Shown here: piece by piece, positions 11,812-19,978 of the stretch
Position numbering within the stretch: the stretch's first letter is position 1
Layout: each line of letters begins with the position of its first letter
DNA from: Azospirillum canadense
GTDB lineage: Bacteria > Pseudomonadota > Alphaproteobacteria > Azospirillales > Azospirillaceae
Direction: 5' to 3'
DNA: 64,000 bases
NCBI RefSeq assembly: GCF_025961225.1
Contig: NZ_JAOQNG010000001.1
Location: 124,001-188,000 of the forward strand
Notes under the pieces: model-generated
What the model saw: the letters and a program-made list of their open reading frames with translations, nothing else
Databases searched by the model: none
Told to the model about the DNA's origin: nothing
Translations under genes and position numbers: made by a program

Positions 11812-12213
11812 TCACCGGCGCCGTACGCCCGCCCGGCGCCGGGCCACGGACACGCCACCGGCCGCCTCGTCGAGCACGCCGAGCAGCCGGTCGAGCGTCG
11901 GGTCGTCCAGTTCCTGGATGCGCTCGGCCAAGCGGTTGGCCAGTTCGGTCGCCTTGGGGCTGAGCCCGGCGGTGTCAACCGTCACGCGCGGGTGCGACAG
12001 GGCGGCCAGCCGCTCCAGATCCTCGGCCTCGTCCCAGATGATCCCGAAATAGGCGCAGATCTGGCGGACCAGCTGCGGGGAAGGCTGGCCGCGCTTGCCG
12101 TGCTCCAGCGCCGACAGGTAGGCCGACGAGATGTGCAGGTCCGCCGCCATCTGCTTGAGCGTGACGTCCTTGCCCTCGCGCAGGGCGCGGACCCGTTCGC
12201 CGAAGGGGGTCAT
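11812..12213 (-). CDS. XRE-family helix-turn-helix regulator
   Basis: A 133-residue DNA-binding protein. The helix-turn-helix spans about residues 5-60 (RVRALREGKDVTLKQMAADL, then ISSAYLSALEHGKRGQPSPQ, and QICAYFGI). A helical C-terminal part probably dimerises, followed by an Arg-rich end. It lies 13 bp after the Smr gene on the same strand, so the two probably share a transcript. The target is unknown. Confidence 0.85.
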   Translation of the reverse strand: MTPFGERVRALREGKDVTLKQMAADLHISSAYLSALEHGKRGQPSPQLVRQICAYFGIIWDEAEDLERLAALSHPRVTVDTAGLSPKATELANRLAERIQELDDPTLDRLLGVLDEAAGGVSVARRRAGVRRR

Positions 12214-12226
12214 GGCGGCCCTTGTC

Positions 12227-12790
12227 CTACCGGTGGTCGCGGCGGCGCTTGATCAGCACGTACAGCGCGCCGTCCCCGCCGTGGCGCGCCTGGGCCGGAC
12301 GTACGGCCAGCACCATGGGGCGCAGGGGAGAGTCGGCCAGCCAGCGCGGCACCGACTGGCGCAGAACGCCCGCACCGCCGCTGTACGTGCCCTTGCCGGT
12401 GATCACCAGCACGCAGCGCCGCCCCTCGTGCCAGGCGCGGTGGACGAAGCCCGACAAGGCGCCGTGCGCCTGCACCTGGGTCATGCCGTGCAGGTCGATG
12501 CGGCCGTCGATCTCCATCTCGCCGCGCTTGAAGCGGTCGGCGGTGCGGCGGTCGATGTTGTCGGTGTTGCCGACCGTCAGCGGCGGCTGGCTGGGGCGCC
12601 GGCCCATCGGCGCGCCGCCCTTCGGCGGAACGGTGGGGGGAGGGGAGGCAGTGGTGGCGACCGGCTCCGGCTCCATGGCCGGGGCCGGTGGCGGGTCCTC
12701 GACGGTGCGGCCGGGCATCGGGTCCGCGTCGCGCATGGCGATCCGCCACAGGCGCCGCTCCTCGGTGGTGACCGAGCGGCGGCGGGTCAT
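12227..12790 (-). CDS. Smr/MutS2 C-terminal domain protein
   Basis: A 187-residue Smr-domain protein (the nuclease-associated domain also found at the C-terminus of MutS2). A Pro-rich, probably disordered region fills residues ~25-95. The Smr domain follows, with the diagnostic DLHGMTQ motif and the GKGTYSGGAGVLR loop. Alphaproteobacterial stand-alone Smr proteins usually lie beside mltA; here mltA is about 10 kb away. ATG at 12790 (MTRRRSVTTEERRLW) fits the family start. A CTTGCGTCAAC motif lies 59 bp upstream. Confidence 0.9.
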   Translation of the reverse strand: MTRRRSVTTEERRLWRIAMRDADPMPGRTVEDPPPAPAMEPEPVATTASPPPTVPPKGGAPMGRRPSQPPLTVGNTDNIDRRTADRFKRGEMEIDGRIDLHGMTQVQAHGALSGFVHRAWHEGRRCVLVITGKGTYSGGAGVLRQSVPRWLADSPLRPMVLAVRPAQARHGGDGALYVLIKRRRDHR

Positions 12791-12905
12791 CTCAAGGGCC
12801 TCGGCGCAAGTGGCGCGCTGGCCGGGAGGCGGAGCGGATCGGACACGGGTTGACGCAAGTTCCGGCACGGAGTTTTAGGGATAAACCCTTGAACAAGCGG
12901 CCCTG

Positions 12906-13580
12906 TCAATCCTCCACCAACAGAATGTGCAGCCGCCGCGGCCCATGGGCGCCCAGCTCGATGCGCATCTCGATGTCGCCGGTTCGTGACGGACCCGTAA
13001 TGAAATTGACCGTGCGCGGCATGGTGCCCGCCACTCCCAGACCGCGCAGCCGGTCCCAGGCGTCCTCCATGGTGCCGACGACTTGGCTGCGCGTCAGCAC
13101 CACGATGTGCGTGTCGGGCAGGAAGTTCAGCGTGGTCGGTCGTTCCGCCCCCGAAAGGAGCATGAGGGAACCGGTCTCCGCCACGCCGGCGAAGGCGCCG
13201 GTCACCGACGCGCCGTCGCTGTCGCGGGCGCGCCCTTTCGAGACCGTAAGGGTCGGCCGCTCGTTCCAGGGGATGGCGTCGAGCGCCGCGTCCGGGGCGA
13301 CGCGGATTTCGGCCGGCAGGTTCAGGCCGGCCAGATACTCGGCCACGGCGCGCGGCACGTCGCCCAGGGCCGGCAGCCGCTCCACCGTCGCCGCGACCTC
13401 CGTCGCCATGGCGACGAAGAGGTCGACCTGCTGGTCTTGTGGCAGCTGGGCGCGGGCCGGGACGAGGTTGCGCGGGTGGACGGCGAGGCGTTTGCGCGCC
13501 TCGTCCGATCCTTCCGCGGAGCCCAGCGCCTTGCGGATGCCCCCGAGGATCTGGGCGCGGGCGGAGGAGGTGTCGGCCAT
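12906..13580 (-). CDS. lutC: Lactate utilisation protein C (LUD domain)
   Basis: A 224-residue LUD-domain protein, the smallest component of the LutABC (LldEFG) iron-sulfur L-lactate dehydrogenase system. Typical features are the SVTGAFAGVAETGSLML segment and RPTTLNFLPDTHIVVL with RTVNFITGPSRTGDIE near the C-terminus. ATG at 13580 lies 2 bp after the lutB stop. It is the last gene of a leftward lutA-lutB-lutC operon. No lactate permease or LutR-type regulator is adjacent. Confidence 0.92.
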   Translation of the reverse strand: MADTSSARAQILGGIRKALGSAEGSDEARKRLAVHPRNLVPARAQLPQDQQVDLFVAMATEVAATVERLPALGDVPRAVAEYLAGLNLPAEIRVAPDAALDAIPWNERPTLTVSKGRARDSDGASVTGAFAGVAETGSLMLLSGAERPTTLNFLPDTHIVVLTRSQVVGTMEDAWDRLRGLGVAGTMPRTVNFITGPSRTGDIEMRIELGAHGPRRLHILLVED

Positions 13581-13582
13581 GG

Positions 13583-15004
13583 TCAGCGCTTTCCCTTCTT
13601 CTCGGCCCACATCTGCTGGAAGGTCTTGCCCTCCGGCGCCGGCATGTCGCGGTACTGCGTCCAGCCCTGGGCCAGCGGCAGTTTCGCGAAGCGCCCCTTG
13701 CCGCGGCCGAGCGCGCCCAGCGCCCGCACGGCCATGCGCGTCGCCGCGTGGTACAGCGCCGGGCGCCGCGCGAACCAGGCCCACAGGCCCAGGCCCTTGC
13801 GCATGGCCGCGGGCTGGAGGCCCTGTTCGAACTCCTTCTCCCGCCAGTGGCGCATCATCTTCGGCAACGGGATACGCATGGGGCAGACCGCCTCGCACCG
13901 CCCGCAGAAGGTGGAGGCGTTGGGCAGGTGTCCGGCCTCCTTCACGCCCAGCAGGGCCGGCTGCATCACCGACCCGATCGGCCCCGGATAGACCCAGCCG
14001 TAGGCGTGGCCGCCGACCGCGCCGTAGACCGGGCAGTGGTTCATGCAGGCGCCGCAGCGGATGCAGCGCAGCACCTCCTGGAACTCCGTCCCCAGCAGCG
14101 CCGACCGCCCGTTGTCGAGCAGCACGACGTGGAACTCCTCCGGCCCGTCCAGGTCGCCGGGGCGCCGCGGCCCGGTGGAGAAGGTGGTGTAGGCCGACGC
14201 CTCCTGCCCCGTGGCGGAGCGCGCGAGCAGGCGCAGCACCAGGGCGGCGTCCTCCAGCGTCGGCACGATCTTCTCGATGCTGGCGATGACGACGTGGACG
14301 CGCGGCAGGATTTGCGTCAAGTCGCCGTTGCCCTCGTTGGTGACGATGACGGTGGACCCCGTCTCCGCGATCATCAGGTTGGCGCCGGTGATGCCGACGT
14401 CGGCCTGCTGGAACTTGCGGCGCAGCACCGTCCGCGCCTCGGCGATCAGCACCTTGGGGTCGTCCAGCACGCGGTCGGGGGGCAGGTCGGTGTGGGCCTG
14501 CCGGAAGGTGCCCTCCACGTCCTTCTTCGACAGGTGGAAGGCCGGCGCGATGATGTGGCTGGGCGGCTCGTGCCGCAGCTGGATAATGTATTCGCCGAGA
14601 TCGGTCTCGATCGGCGTCAGGCCGTTGGCCTCCAGGTAGTCGTTGATCCCGATTTCCTCGGAGACCATCGACTTGCCCTTGGTGACCGTCTTGGCGTTCG
14701 CCGCGCGGCAGATGCCCAGGATAGCGTCCCGCGCCTCCTGGTCGGTGCGGCACCAATGGACGTGGCCGCCCTGCCCGGTCACCTTGGCCTCAAAGGCCTC
14801 CAGGTAGGTGTCCAGGTTCGCCAGGACGTGGTTCTTCAGGTCGCGGCCCTGATCGCGCAGGGCCTCGAACTCCGGCAGGCGATCGGCGGCCTGTTTGCGG
14901 CGGTTGACGAAACCAGCCGGCGCGATGGCCAGGACCTTTTGCAGACGCTCGTCGCTCAGCGCCTTGCGGGCGTTCTCGGGAAAAGCGTGGGTGGTCGGCT
15001 GCAT
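13583..15004 (-). CDS. lutB: Iron-sulfur lactate utilisation protein B
   Basis: A 473-residue LutB/LldF protein. The N-terminal LUD domain has the KGKSMVSEEIGIN and GANLMIAETGSTVIVTNEGN motifs. A ferredoxin-like domain carries two clusters' worth of cysteines: CIRCGACMNHCPVYG and CGRCEAVCP. The C-terminal part is a DUF3390-like tail. With LutA and LutC it oxidises L-lactate to pyruvate, passing electrons to the respiratory chain. Spacing is 4 bp from lutA and 2 bp to lutC. Confidence 0.95.
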   Translation of the reverse strand: MQPTTHAFPENARKALSDERLQKVLAIAPAGFVNRRKQAADRLPEFEALRDQGRDLKNHVLANLDTYLEAFEAKVTGQGGHVHWCRTDQEARDAILGICRAANAKTVTKGKSMVSEEIGINDYLEANGLTPIETDLGEYIIQLRHEPPSHIIAPAFHLSKKDVEGTFRQAHTDLPPDRVLDDPKVLIAEARTVLRRKFQQADVGITGANLMIAETGSTVIVTNEGNGDLTQILPRVHVVIASIEKIVPTLEDAALVLRLLARSATGQEASAYTTFSTGPRRPGDLDGPEEFHVVLLDNGRSALLGTEFQEVLRCIRCGACMNHCPVYGAVGGHAYGWVYPGPIGSVMQPALLGVKEAGHLPNASTFCGRCEAVCPMRIPLPKMMRHWREKEFEQGLQPAAMRKGLGLWAWFARRPALYHAATRMAVRALGALGRGKGRFAKLPLAQGWTQYRDMPAPEGKTFQQMWAEKKGKR

Positions 15005-15008
15005 GGTT

Positions 15009-15779
15009 TCACGCCTTCTCGCCGATGGGAGGGGTGTCGGTGACGCCGGCCAGCACCTCCGCCACGTGGCGCACGCGGATGGCGGAGCCCTCGCGCTTCA
15101 GCTTGCCGGCCATGTTCAGCAGGCAGCCCATGTCGCCGGCCAGAAGCGTATCCGCCTGGGTTCCCTGGATGTCGGCGGTCTTGGCCTCGACCATGCGGTT
15201 GGAGACGTCCGGGTACTTGACGCAAAAGGTCCCGCCGAAGCCGCAGCAGACCTCCGCCCCCGGCAACTCGTTGAGCGTCAGCCCTTCCACGGAGGCCAGC
15301 AGGCGGCGCGGCTGCTCCTTGACGCCCAGCTCGCGCAAGCCCGAACAGCTGTCGTGGTAGGTGACGGTGCCGTCGTAGCGCGCGCCGGTGTCCGTCATCC
15401 CCAGCACGTCGGCCAGGAAGGAGACCAGCTCGTAGGTCCGCGCCGACAGGCGCTGCGCCCGCGCCGCCCAGGCCGGGTCGTCGGCCAGCAGCTCCGGATA
15501 GTGCTTCTTGATCTGCCCGCCGCAGGAACCGGAGGGCACGACCACATAGTCGAATCCCTCGAAGGCCGCGATGGTGTTGCGGGCAAGCTCCTGCGCCGTC
15601 CTGCGGTCGCCGGAATTGAAGGCCGGCTGCCCGCAGCAGGTCTGCGCCGACGGCACCTCCACCGTGCAGCCGGCATCCTCCAGCAGCTTGACCGCGGCGA
15701 AGCCGACGGTCGGGCGGAACAAATCGACAAGGCAGGTGACGAACAGTCCGACTCGGGGTGCGGGGTGCTTCTCGGCCAT
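15009..15779 (-). CDS. lutA: Lactate utilisation protein A (CCG-domain, LldE-like)
   Basis: A 256-residue protein with two cysteine-rich CCG domains, like heterodisulfide-reductase and glycolate-oxidase subunits. The first ends in TCCGQPAFNSGD and the second in VCCGFGGTFCVKYP; SGSCGG and HDSCSG supply the partner cysteines. It is the first gene of the lut operon. ATG at 15779 (MAEKHPAPRVGLFVTC) gives the family length; the frame opens much further upstream but that is a shadow of znuB. Confidence 0.94.
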   Translation of the reverse strand: MAEKHPAPRVGLFVTCLVDLFRPTVGFAAVKLLEDAGCTVEVPSAQTCCGQPAFNSGDRRTAQELARNTIAAFEGFDYVVVPSGSCGGQIKKHYPELLADDPAWAARAQRLSARTYELVSFLADVLGMTDTGARYDGTVTYHDSCSGLRELGVKEQPRRLLASVEGLTLNELPGAEVCCGFGGTFCVKYPDVSNRMVEAKTADIQGTQADTLLAGDMGCLLNMAGKLKREGSAIRVRHVAEVLAGVTDTPPIGEKA

Positions 15780-15859
15780 GATGTCCCGTTCTTCTTGGGT
15801 GCTGATCCCCTCGACCGAGGACTGTAGGTGGTCGTACCGGGGATGGCAACGGGGTGGGC

Positions 15860-16645
15860 TCAGGACCGCACCGGCACCACCGCACTCGCCAGGAACAGGG
15901 CTGCCGCAGCGACCACGACGCTCGGGCCGCCGGGCAGGTCCCAGGTGAGGGAGGCGTACAGGCCGCCCAGCACCGCGGCCATGCCGAACACCGAGGCCAG
16001 CCCCGCCATCATCTCCGGCGTGCGGGAAAACCGACGCGCGGCGGCGGCGGGGATGATCAGCAGGGACGTGATCAGCAGGATGCCGACAATCTTCATCGCC
16101 GCCGCGATCACCAGCGCGATCAGCAGCATGAAGGCCAGACGCAGCGCCTCCACCGGCATGCCCTCGACCCGCGCCAGATCCTCGTCCACCGTCACGGCCA
16201 GCAGGCGGCGCCACAGCAGCACCAGCCCGCCCAGCGCGACGGCCCCACCGCCGTAGATCCAGGCGAGATCGGCCGGCGTGACCGACAGGATGTCGCCGAA
16301 CAGGTAGGAGATCAGGTCGACCCGCAGAGTCTCCAGAAAGGCGATGGCGACCAGCCCCAAGGACAAGGAGGAATGCGACAGGATGCCCAGCACGGTGTCC
16401 GACGCCAGCGCCCGGTGCCGCTGCAGGCCGACCAGCGCCAGGGCCAGCGCGACGCAGACCCCGACCACCCCGACCAGCGGGTTGACGCCCAAGAGGAAGC
16501 CGAGCGCCACGCCCAGCAGGGCGGAATGGGCCAGCGTGTCGCCGAAATAGGCCATCCGCCGCCACACCACGAAGGATCCCAGCGGCCCAGCCATCAACGC
16601 GATGCCGCAGCCGGCGGCCAGCGCCCGCAGGACGAAATCATCCAT
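15860..16645 (-). CDS. znuB: Zinc ABC transporter permease
   Basis: A 261-residue inner-membrane permease of the ABC-3 (manganese/zinc/iron) family. About seven to eight hydrophobic helices are visible, with the conserved [22 protein letters not shown] after the first helix. The start [12 protein letters not shown] at 16645 overlaps the znuC stop by 8 bp, so the two are coupled. With ZnuA and ZnuC it imports Zn2+. Confidence 0.94.
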   Translation of the reverse strand: MDDFVLRALAAGCGIALMAGPLGSFVVWRRMAYFGDTLAHSALLGVALGFLLGVNPLVGVVGVCVALALALVGLQRHRALASDTVLGILSHSSLSLGLVAIAFLETLRVDLISYLFGDILSVTPADLAWIYGGGAVALGGLVLLWRRLLAVTVDEDLARVEGMPVEALRLAFMLLIALVIAAAMKIVGILLITSLLIIPAAAARRFSRTPEMMAGLASVFGMAAVLGGLYASLTWDLPGGPSVVVAAAALFLASAVVPVRS

Positions 16646-17468
16646 GGCAGCAATCCCCGTCGTGGCCCTGCACCACGGTGCCATTGGCAGCGTGCGCATG
16701 GTCGTGGTGGTGGACATAGACCGCGAGGTCGTCGGCGTGACCGCCGAACAGGCTGCGGTATTCGGGGTGGCGGCGCACGTCCTCCGGCGTGCCGTGGCAG
16801 CAGACGTGCCGGTTCAGGCACAGCACCCGGTCGGTGCGCGCCATCACCGTGTGCAGGTCGTGGCTGACCAGCAGGACGCCGCAGCCGTGCGTCCGGCGGA
16901 GAGTCTCGATGCGGCCGAACAGCTCCGCCTGACCGTGCACGTCCACCGCCTGGTCGGGCTCGTCCAGCACCAGCAGGTCCGGGTCGCCCAGCAGGGCGCG
17001 GGCCAGCAGCACGCGCTGAAGCTCCCCGCCCGACACGTTCTGCACCGGACTTCCCGCCAGATGGGCAACGCCGGCCTCGGCCAGCGCCGCCTCCACCCGG
17101 TCGGCGGTCACCGGCCGCCACAGCGCCAGAAAGCGGCGGACCGTCAAGGGCAGGGTTGCGTCAACTGTCAAGCGCTGCGGCATGTAGCCGATGCGCAGCC
17201 CCGGCCGCTTGCCCACCGTTCCCGACGCGGTGCGGACGAGGCCCAGCACGGCGCGCACCAGCGTCGTCTTGCCGGCGCCGTTCGGGCCGATCAGCGTAAC
17301 GATCTCCCCCGGCCGTACCTGGAGGTCGACGCGGTCGAGGATGACGCGGCCGCCCAGCCGCACCGTCAACTCTCTTGCGTCAATCAAAGGTGCGTCAACA
17401 AGGGGGGCGGGTGTGTCAACCGGCTGGGTTGCCGACGGAGCGGCCGTGCCATGAAGCTTCATTGACAT
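16638..17468 (-). CDS. znuC: Zinc ABC transporter ATP-binding protein
   Basis: An ABC ATPase of up to 276 residues: Walker [17 protein letters not shown], signature [16 protein letters not shown] and Walker [14 protein letters not shown]. The C-terminus is rich in His and Cys (HHHDHAHA, then DCCHG), typical of ZnuC and likely metal-binding. The start is uncertain: ATG at 17468 lies on the edge of the Zur palindrome, ATG at 17462 follows six bases later, and neither has a visible ribosome binding site. The N-terminal ~25 residues ([20 protein letters not shown]) are encoded by a run of TTGAC repeats and look like an addition to the family core. Confidence 0.93.
   Translation of the reverse strand: MSMKLHGTAAPSATQPVDTPAPLVDAPLIDARELTVRLGGRVILDRVDLQVRPGEIVTLIGPNGAGKTTLVRAVLGLVRTASGTVGKRPGLRIGYMPQRLTVDATLPLTVRRFLALWRPVTADRVEAALAEAGVAHLAGSPVQNVSGGELQRVLLARALLGDPDLLVLDEPDQAVDVHGQAELFGRIETLRRTHGCGVLLVSHDLHTVMARTDRVLCLNRHVCCHGTPEDVRRHPEYRSLFGGHADDLAVYVHHHDHAHAANGTVVQGHDGDCCHG
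17143..17419. repeat. GTCAA motif clusters within znuC
   Basis: On the + strand GTCAA occurs at 17143, 17160 and 17167, then at 17365, 17379, 17394 and 17415 (spacing 14, 15, 21). The copy at 17379 is preceded by CTTGC, matching CTTGYGTCAA. znuC is on the opposite strand, so here the motif reads as TTGAC (Val/Ile-Asp codons), unlike in the lipoprotein gene, where it reads Val-Ser or Ser-containing codons. Confidence 0.55.
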
Positions 17469-17488
17469 GTTATGTTATAACGTGACAT
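17467..17488. promoter_or_regulatory. Zur-type operator between znuA and znuCB
   Basis: A 22-bp imperfect palindrome, ATGTTATGTTA followed by TAACGTGACAT, pairs at 9 of 11 positions. The TGTTATRTTATAAC-like core is the form of alphaproteobacterial Zur (zinc-responsive Fur family) boxes. It lies in the gap between divergent znuCB and znuA and overlaps the furthest znuC start, so zinc-dependent repression of both units is expected. No zur gene is in the window. Confidence 0.75.
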
Positions 17489-17556
17489 TGATCCGGACGA
17501 TCAACCCTATGCGCCCGAAACGGCCGACTGTCCAGCCAGACATGAGGAACTCACCC

Positions 17557-18507
17557 ATGCGCCTCGCGCTGCCCGCCGCTTTTGTTGCCCTGCTCGCCGC
17601 AACTCCGGCGCTGGCCGACGTGCCAAAGGTCGTCGCCTCGATCAAACCAGTGCACGCCCTGGTCGCGGCGATCATGCAGGGGGTGGGGGAGCCGTCGCTG
17701 ATCGTGCGCGGCGCGGCCTCCCCCCACACCTACGCGCTGAGGCCGTCGGACGCCCACGCGCTGGCCGAGGCCGACCTGGTCTTCTGGATCGGGCCGGAAC
17801 TGGAGGGCTTCCTCGCCAAGCCGCTGGAAGCCACCGCCACCAAGGCCACGGCCGTGGAGCTGATGGAGGCGCCGGGCGTCACGCTGCTCGACGCCCGCGA
17901 GGGCGGCGCCTGGGATCCGCACGACCACGGCGCCGGAAACGATCATGGACATGACCATGCGCATGGGCACGGCCATGATGAGGGGCATGAGGAGGTCAAC
18001 ACCCACGTTTGGCTCGACCCCGACAACGCCCGCGCCATGGTGGTCGCCATCGCCGACGCGTTGGAGGCCAAGGATGCTGCACACGCCGACGCCTACCGGG
18101 CCAACGCCGAGCGCACCGCCCGCGGTCTCGCCGCGCTGGACGCGGAACTGAAGGCCACGCTCGCTCCGGTCCAGGACAAGCCCTTTATCGTCTTCCACGA
18201 CGCCTACCAGTATTTCGAGGCGCATTACGGCCTGAACGGAGTCGGCGCCATCACCGTCAACCCGGAACGCCGCCCCTCGGCCAAGCGCCTGTCCGACATC
18301 CGCGCCAAGATCACGTCGCTGGGCGCGGTCTGCGTCTTTGCGGAGCCGCAGTTCGAACCGGCCCTGGTCGACACCATCGTGCAGGGGACGAAGGCCAGGA
18401 AGGGCGTGCTCGATCCCGAAGGCGCCGGCCTCTCCGACGGGCCGGACCTTTACCCCACGCTGCTGCGCAACATCGCAGCCTCGCTCAAGGGCTGTCTCGC
18501 CTCTTAA
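17557..18507 (+). CDS. znuA: Zinc ABC transporter substrate-binding protein
   Basis: A 316-residue periplasmic cluster A-I metal-binding protein. The Sec signal peptide ends near ATPALA. Metal ligands are the His in ASPHTYALRPSD, a His in EVNTHVWLDPDNARAM, a His in IVFHDAYQYF, and the C-terminal Glu/Asp region. A His/Asp-rich flexible loop (about residues 126-147) is typical of ZnuA. Starts at 17467, 17509 and 17542 are in frame, but ATG at 17557 has GAGGAA at ideal spacing and is followed directly by the signal peptide. Confidence 0.94.
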   Translation: MRLALPAAFVALLAATPALADVPKVVASIKPVHALVAAIMQGVGEPSLIVRGAASPHTYALRPSDAHALAEADLVFWIGPELEGFLAKPLEATATKATAVELMEAPGVTLLDAREGGAWDPHDHGAGNDHGHDHAHGHGHDEGHEEVNTHVWLDPDNARAMVVAIADALEAKDAAHADAYRANAERTARGLAALDAELKATLAPVQDKPFIVFHDAYQYFEAHYGLNGVGAITVNPERRPSAKRLSDIRAKITSLGAVCVFAEPQFEPALVDTIVQGTKARKGVLDPEGAGLSDGPDLYPTLLRNIAASLKGCLAS

Positions 18508-18561
18508 GCCGGGCGCCCGGCTGTGCTAGACCCTGGTGGTGCTTTTTCGAGGGAGGCAGGC

Positions 18562-19359
18562 ATGAAGATCGGGGTCGTCGGGTGCGCGGGGCGCATGGGG
18601 CAGATGCTGGTGCGCGAGATCGCCGCGACGCCCGGCTGCACGCTGGCCGGCGGGACGGAGCGGGTCGGCGGCCCGGCGCTCGGCAAGGACATCGGCACGC
18701 TGGCCGGGATCGACCCGCTGGGCGTCGTCGCCATCGACGACGCGGCGGCCCTGTTCGCGGAGGCCGACGCGGTGATCGACTTCACCAGCCCGGACGCCAC
18801 CGTGCGCCACGCGGCGCTGGCCGCCCAGTCGCAGACCGTGCTGGTCGTCGGCACCACGGGCATCGGCCCGGCCCAGCAGGAGGCGATTGCCCAGGCCGCC
18901 ACCCACACGCCCATCGTCCAGTCGCCGAACATGTCGCTGGGCGTCAACCTGTTGCTGGCGCTGGTGGAGCAGGTCGGCCGCGCGCTGGGCGACGACTTTG
19001 ACGTCGACATCCTGGAGATGCACCACCGCCACAAGGTGGACGCGCCGTCGGGCACGGCGCTCGGCCTCGGCCGCGCCGTGGCGGCGGGTCGCGGGGTGGA
19101 TTTGGAGGATGTCTGGCAGAAGGTCCGCGACGGCCACCCCGGTGCGCGCCCGCGCGGCGAGATCGGCTTCGCCACGCTGCGCGGCGGCGACGTCATCGGC
19201 GACCACACGGTGGTCTTCGCCGGTGACGGCGAGCGGGTCGAGCTGACCCACAAGGCGTCGGGGCGCCAGATCTACGCCAAGGGGGCCGTCCGCGCCGCCC
19301 GCTGGGCCAACGACAAGACCCCGGGCCTCTACAGCATGAAGAACGTGCTGGGGATGTAA
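18562..19359 (+). CDS. dapB: 4-hydroxy-tetrahydrodipicolinate reductase
   Basis: DapB (265 residues) reduces HTPA to tetrahydrodipicolinate in lysine/diaminopimelate synthesis. The NAD(P)-binding motif GVVGCAGRMGQMLV is N-terminal. The catalytic segment EMHHRHKVDAPSGTALGLG is complete, as is the C-terminal tetramerisation part. ATG at 18562 follows GGGAGG at good spacing. The gene appears monocistronic, with the 30-bp inverted repeat just behind it. Confidence 0.97.
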   Translation: MKIGVVGCAGRMGQMLVREIAATPGCTLAGGTERVGGPALGKDIGTLAGIDPLGVVAIDDAAALFAEADAVIDFTSPDATVRHAALAAQSQTVLVVGTTGIGPAQQEAIAQAATHTPIVQSPNMSLGVNLLLALVEQVGRALGDDFDVDILEMHHRHKVDAPSGTALGLGRAVAAGRGVDLEDVWQKVRDGHPGARPRGEIGFATLRGGDVIGDHTVVFAGDGERVELTHKASGRQIYAKGAVRAARWANDKTPGLYSMKNVLGM

Positions 19360-19376
19360 CGCGGGCGGAGGGAAGA

Positions 19377-19460
19377 TTCACCACCAAGACACCAAGACAC
19401 CAAGAGGCCACGATATGCAGGGCGCGAGGACTCTTGGTGCCTTGGTGTCTTGGTGGTGAA
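19377..19460. repeat. 30-bp near-perfect inverted repeat (CACCAAGACACCAAG type)
   Basis: The arm 19377-19406 (TTCACCACCAAGACACCAAG and ten more bases) is the reverse complement of 19431-19460 at 29 of 30 positions, with a 24-base loop. It lies between convergent dapB and the usp gene and could act as a bidirectional terminator. The motif is itself made of repeated ACACCAAG units. Confidence 0.85.
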
Positions 19461-19464
19461 AAAC

Positions 19465-19977
19465 TTACGTGATCGCGTCCAGCGCGTCGTCGCTCAAGCC
19501 CCCGGGGACGATGGTCAGCGGGATGCGCAGGCGGGTCAGGCCGCGGCCGGTGAAGTAGGCGATCAGCGGCCCCGGCCCCTCCGGGTCGGTGCCGGCGGCC
19601 AGCACGAGGATGGAGATGCTCGGCTCCTCCTCGATCAGGGCCAGCACCTCGTCTCGGGGATTGCCCTCGCGCACGTAGAGGGCGGGCAGGGTGCCGGTCA
19701 GCCGGTTCACGTCGCGGGCGAGCTTCTGGAGCTTCTGCTCCGCCTCGCTGCGCTGCTCCTCCTTCATCAGGTTTTCCACCGCCAGCCAGCTCTGCATCTC
19801 GGCGGGTTCCAGCACGGTGACCAGCGCCACCTTGCCGCCGGACTTGCGCGCGCGCAGGCAGGCGTAGCGCAGCGCGACGGGCAGTTCGGGGCTGTCGTCC
19901 ACGACGACGAGGAAGATGCGCACCGGCGGCTTCGGGGCCGATTCCTCCGGGTTGGTGGATGCGGTCGGTTCGTTCAT
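19465..19977 (-). CDS. Universal stress protein family
   Basis: A 170-residue single UspA domain: strand 1 IFLVVVDDSPELPVALRYAC with the conserved Asp, a helix-rich centre, and the C-terminal LVLAAG motif. The nucleotide-binding G-2x-G-9x-G(S/T) signature is not clearly present, so ATP binding is doubtful. A Glu/Pro/Thr-rich 20-residue N-terminal extension precedes the fold. It lies 1 bp from the TIGR02186-family gene and probably belongs to its operon. Confidence 0.85.
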   Translation of the reverse strand: MNEPTASTNPEESAPKPPVRIFLVVVDDSPELPVALRYACLRARKSGGKVALVTVLEPAEMQSWLAVENLMKEEQRSEAEQKLQKLARDVNRLTGTLPALYVREGNPRDEVLALIEEEPSISILVLAAGTDPEGPGPLIAYFTGRGLTRLRIPLTIVPGGLSDDALDAIT

Positions 19978-19978
19978 G

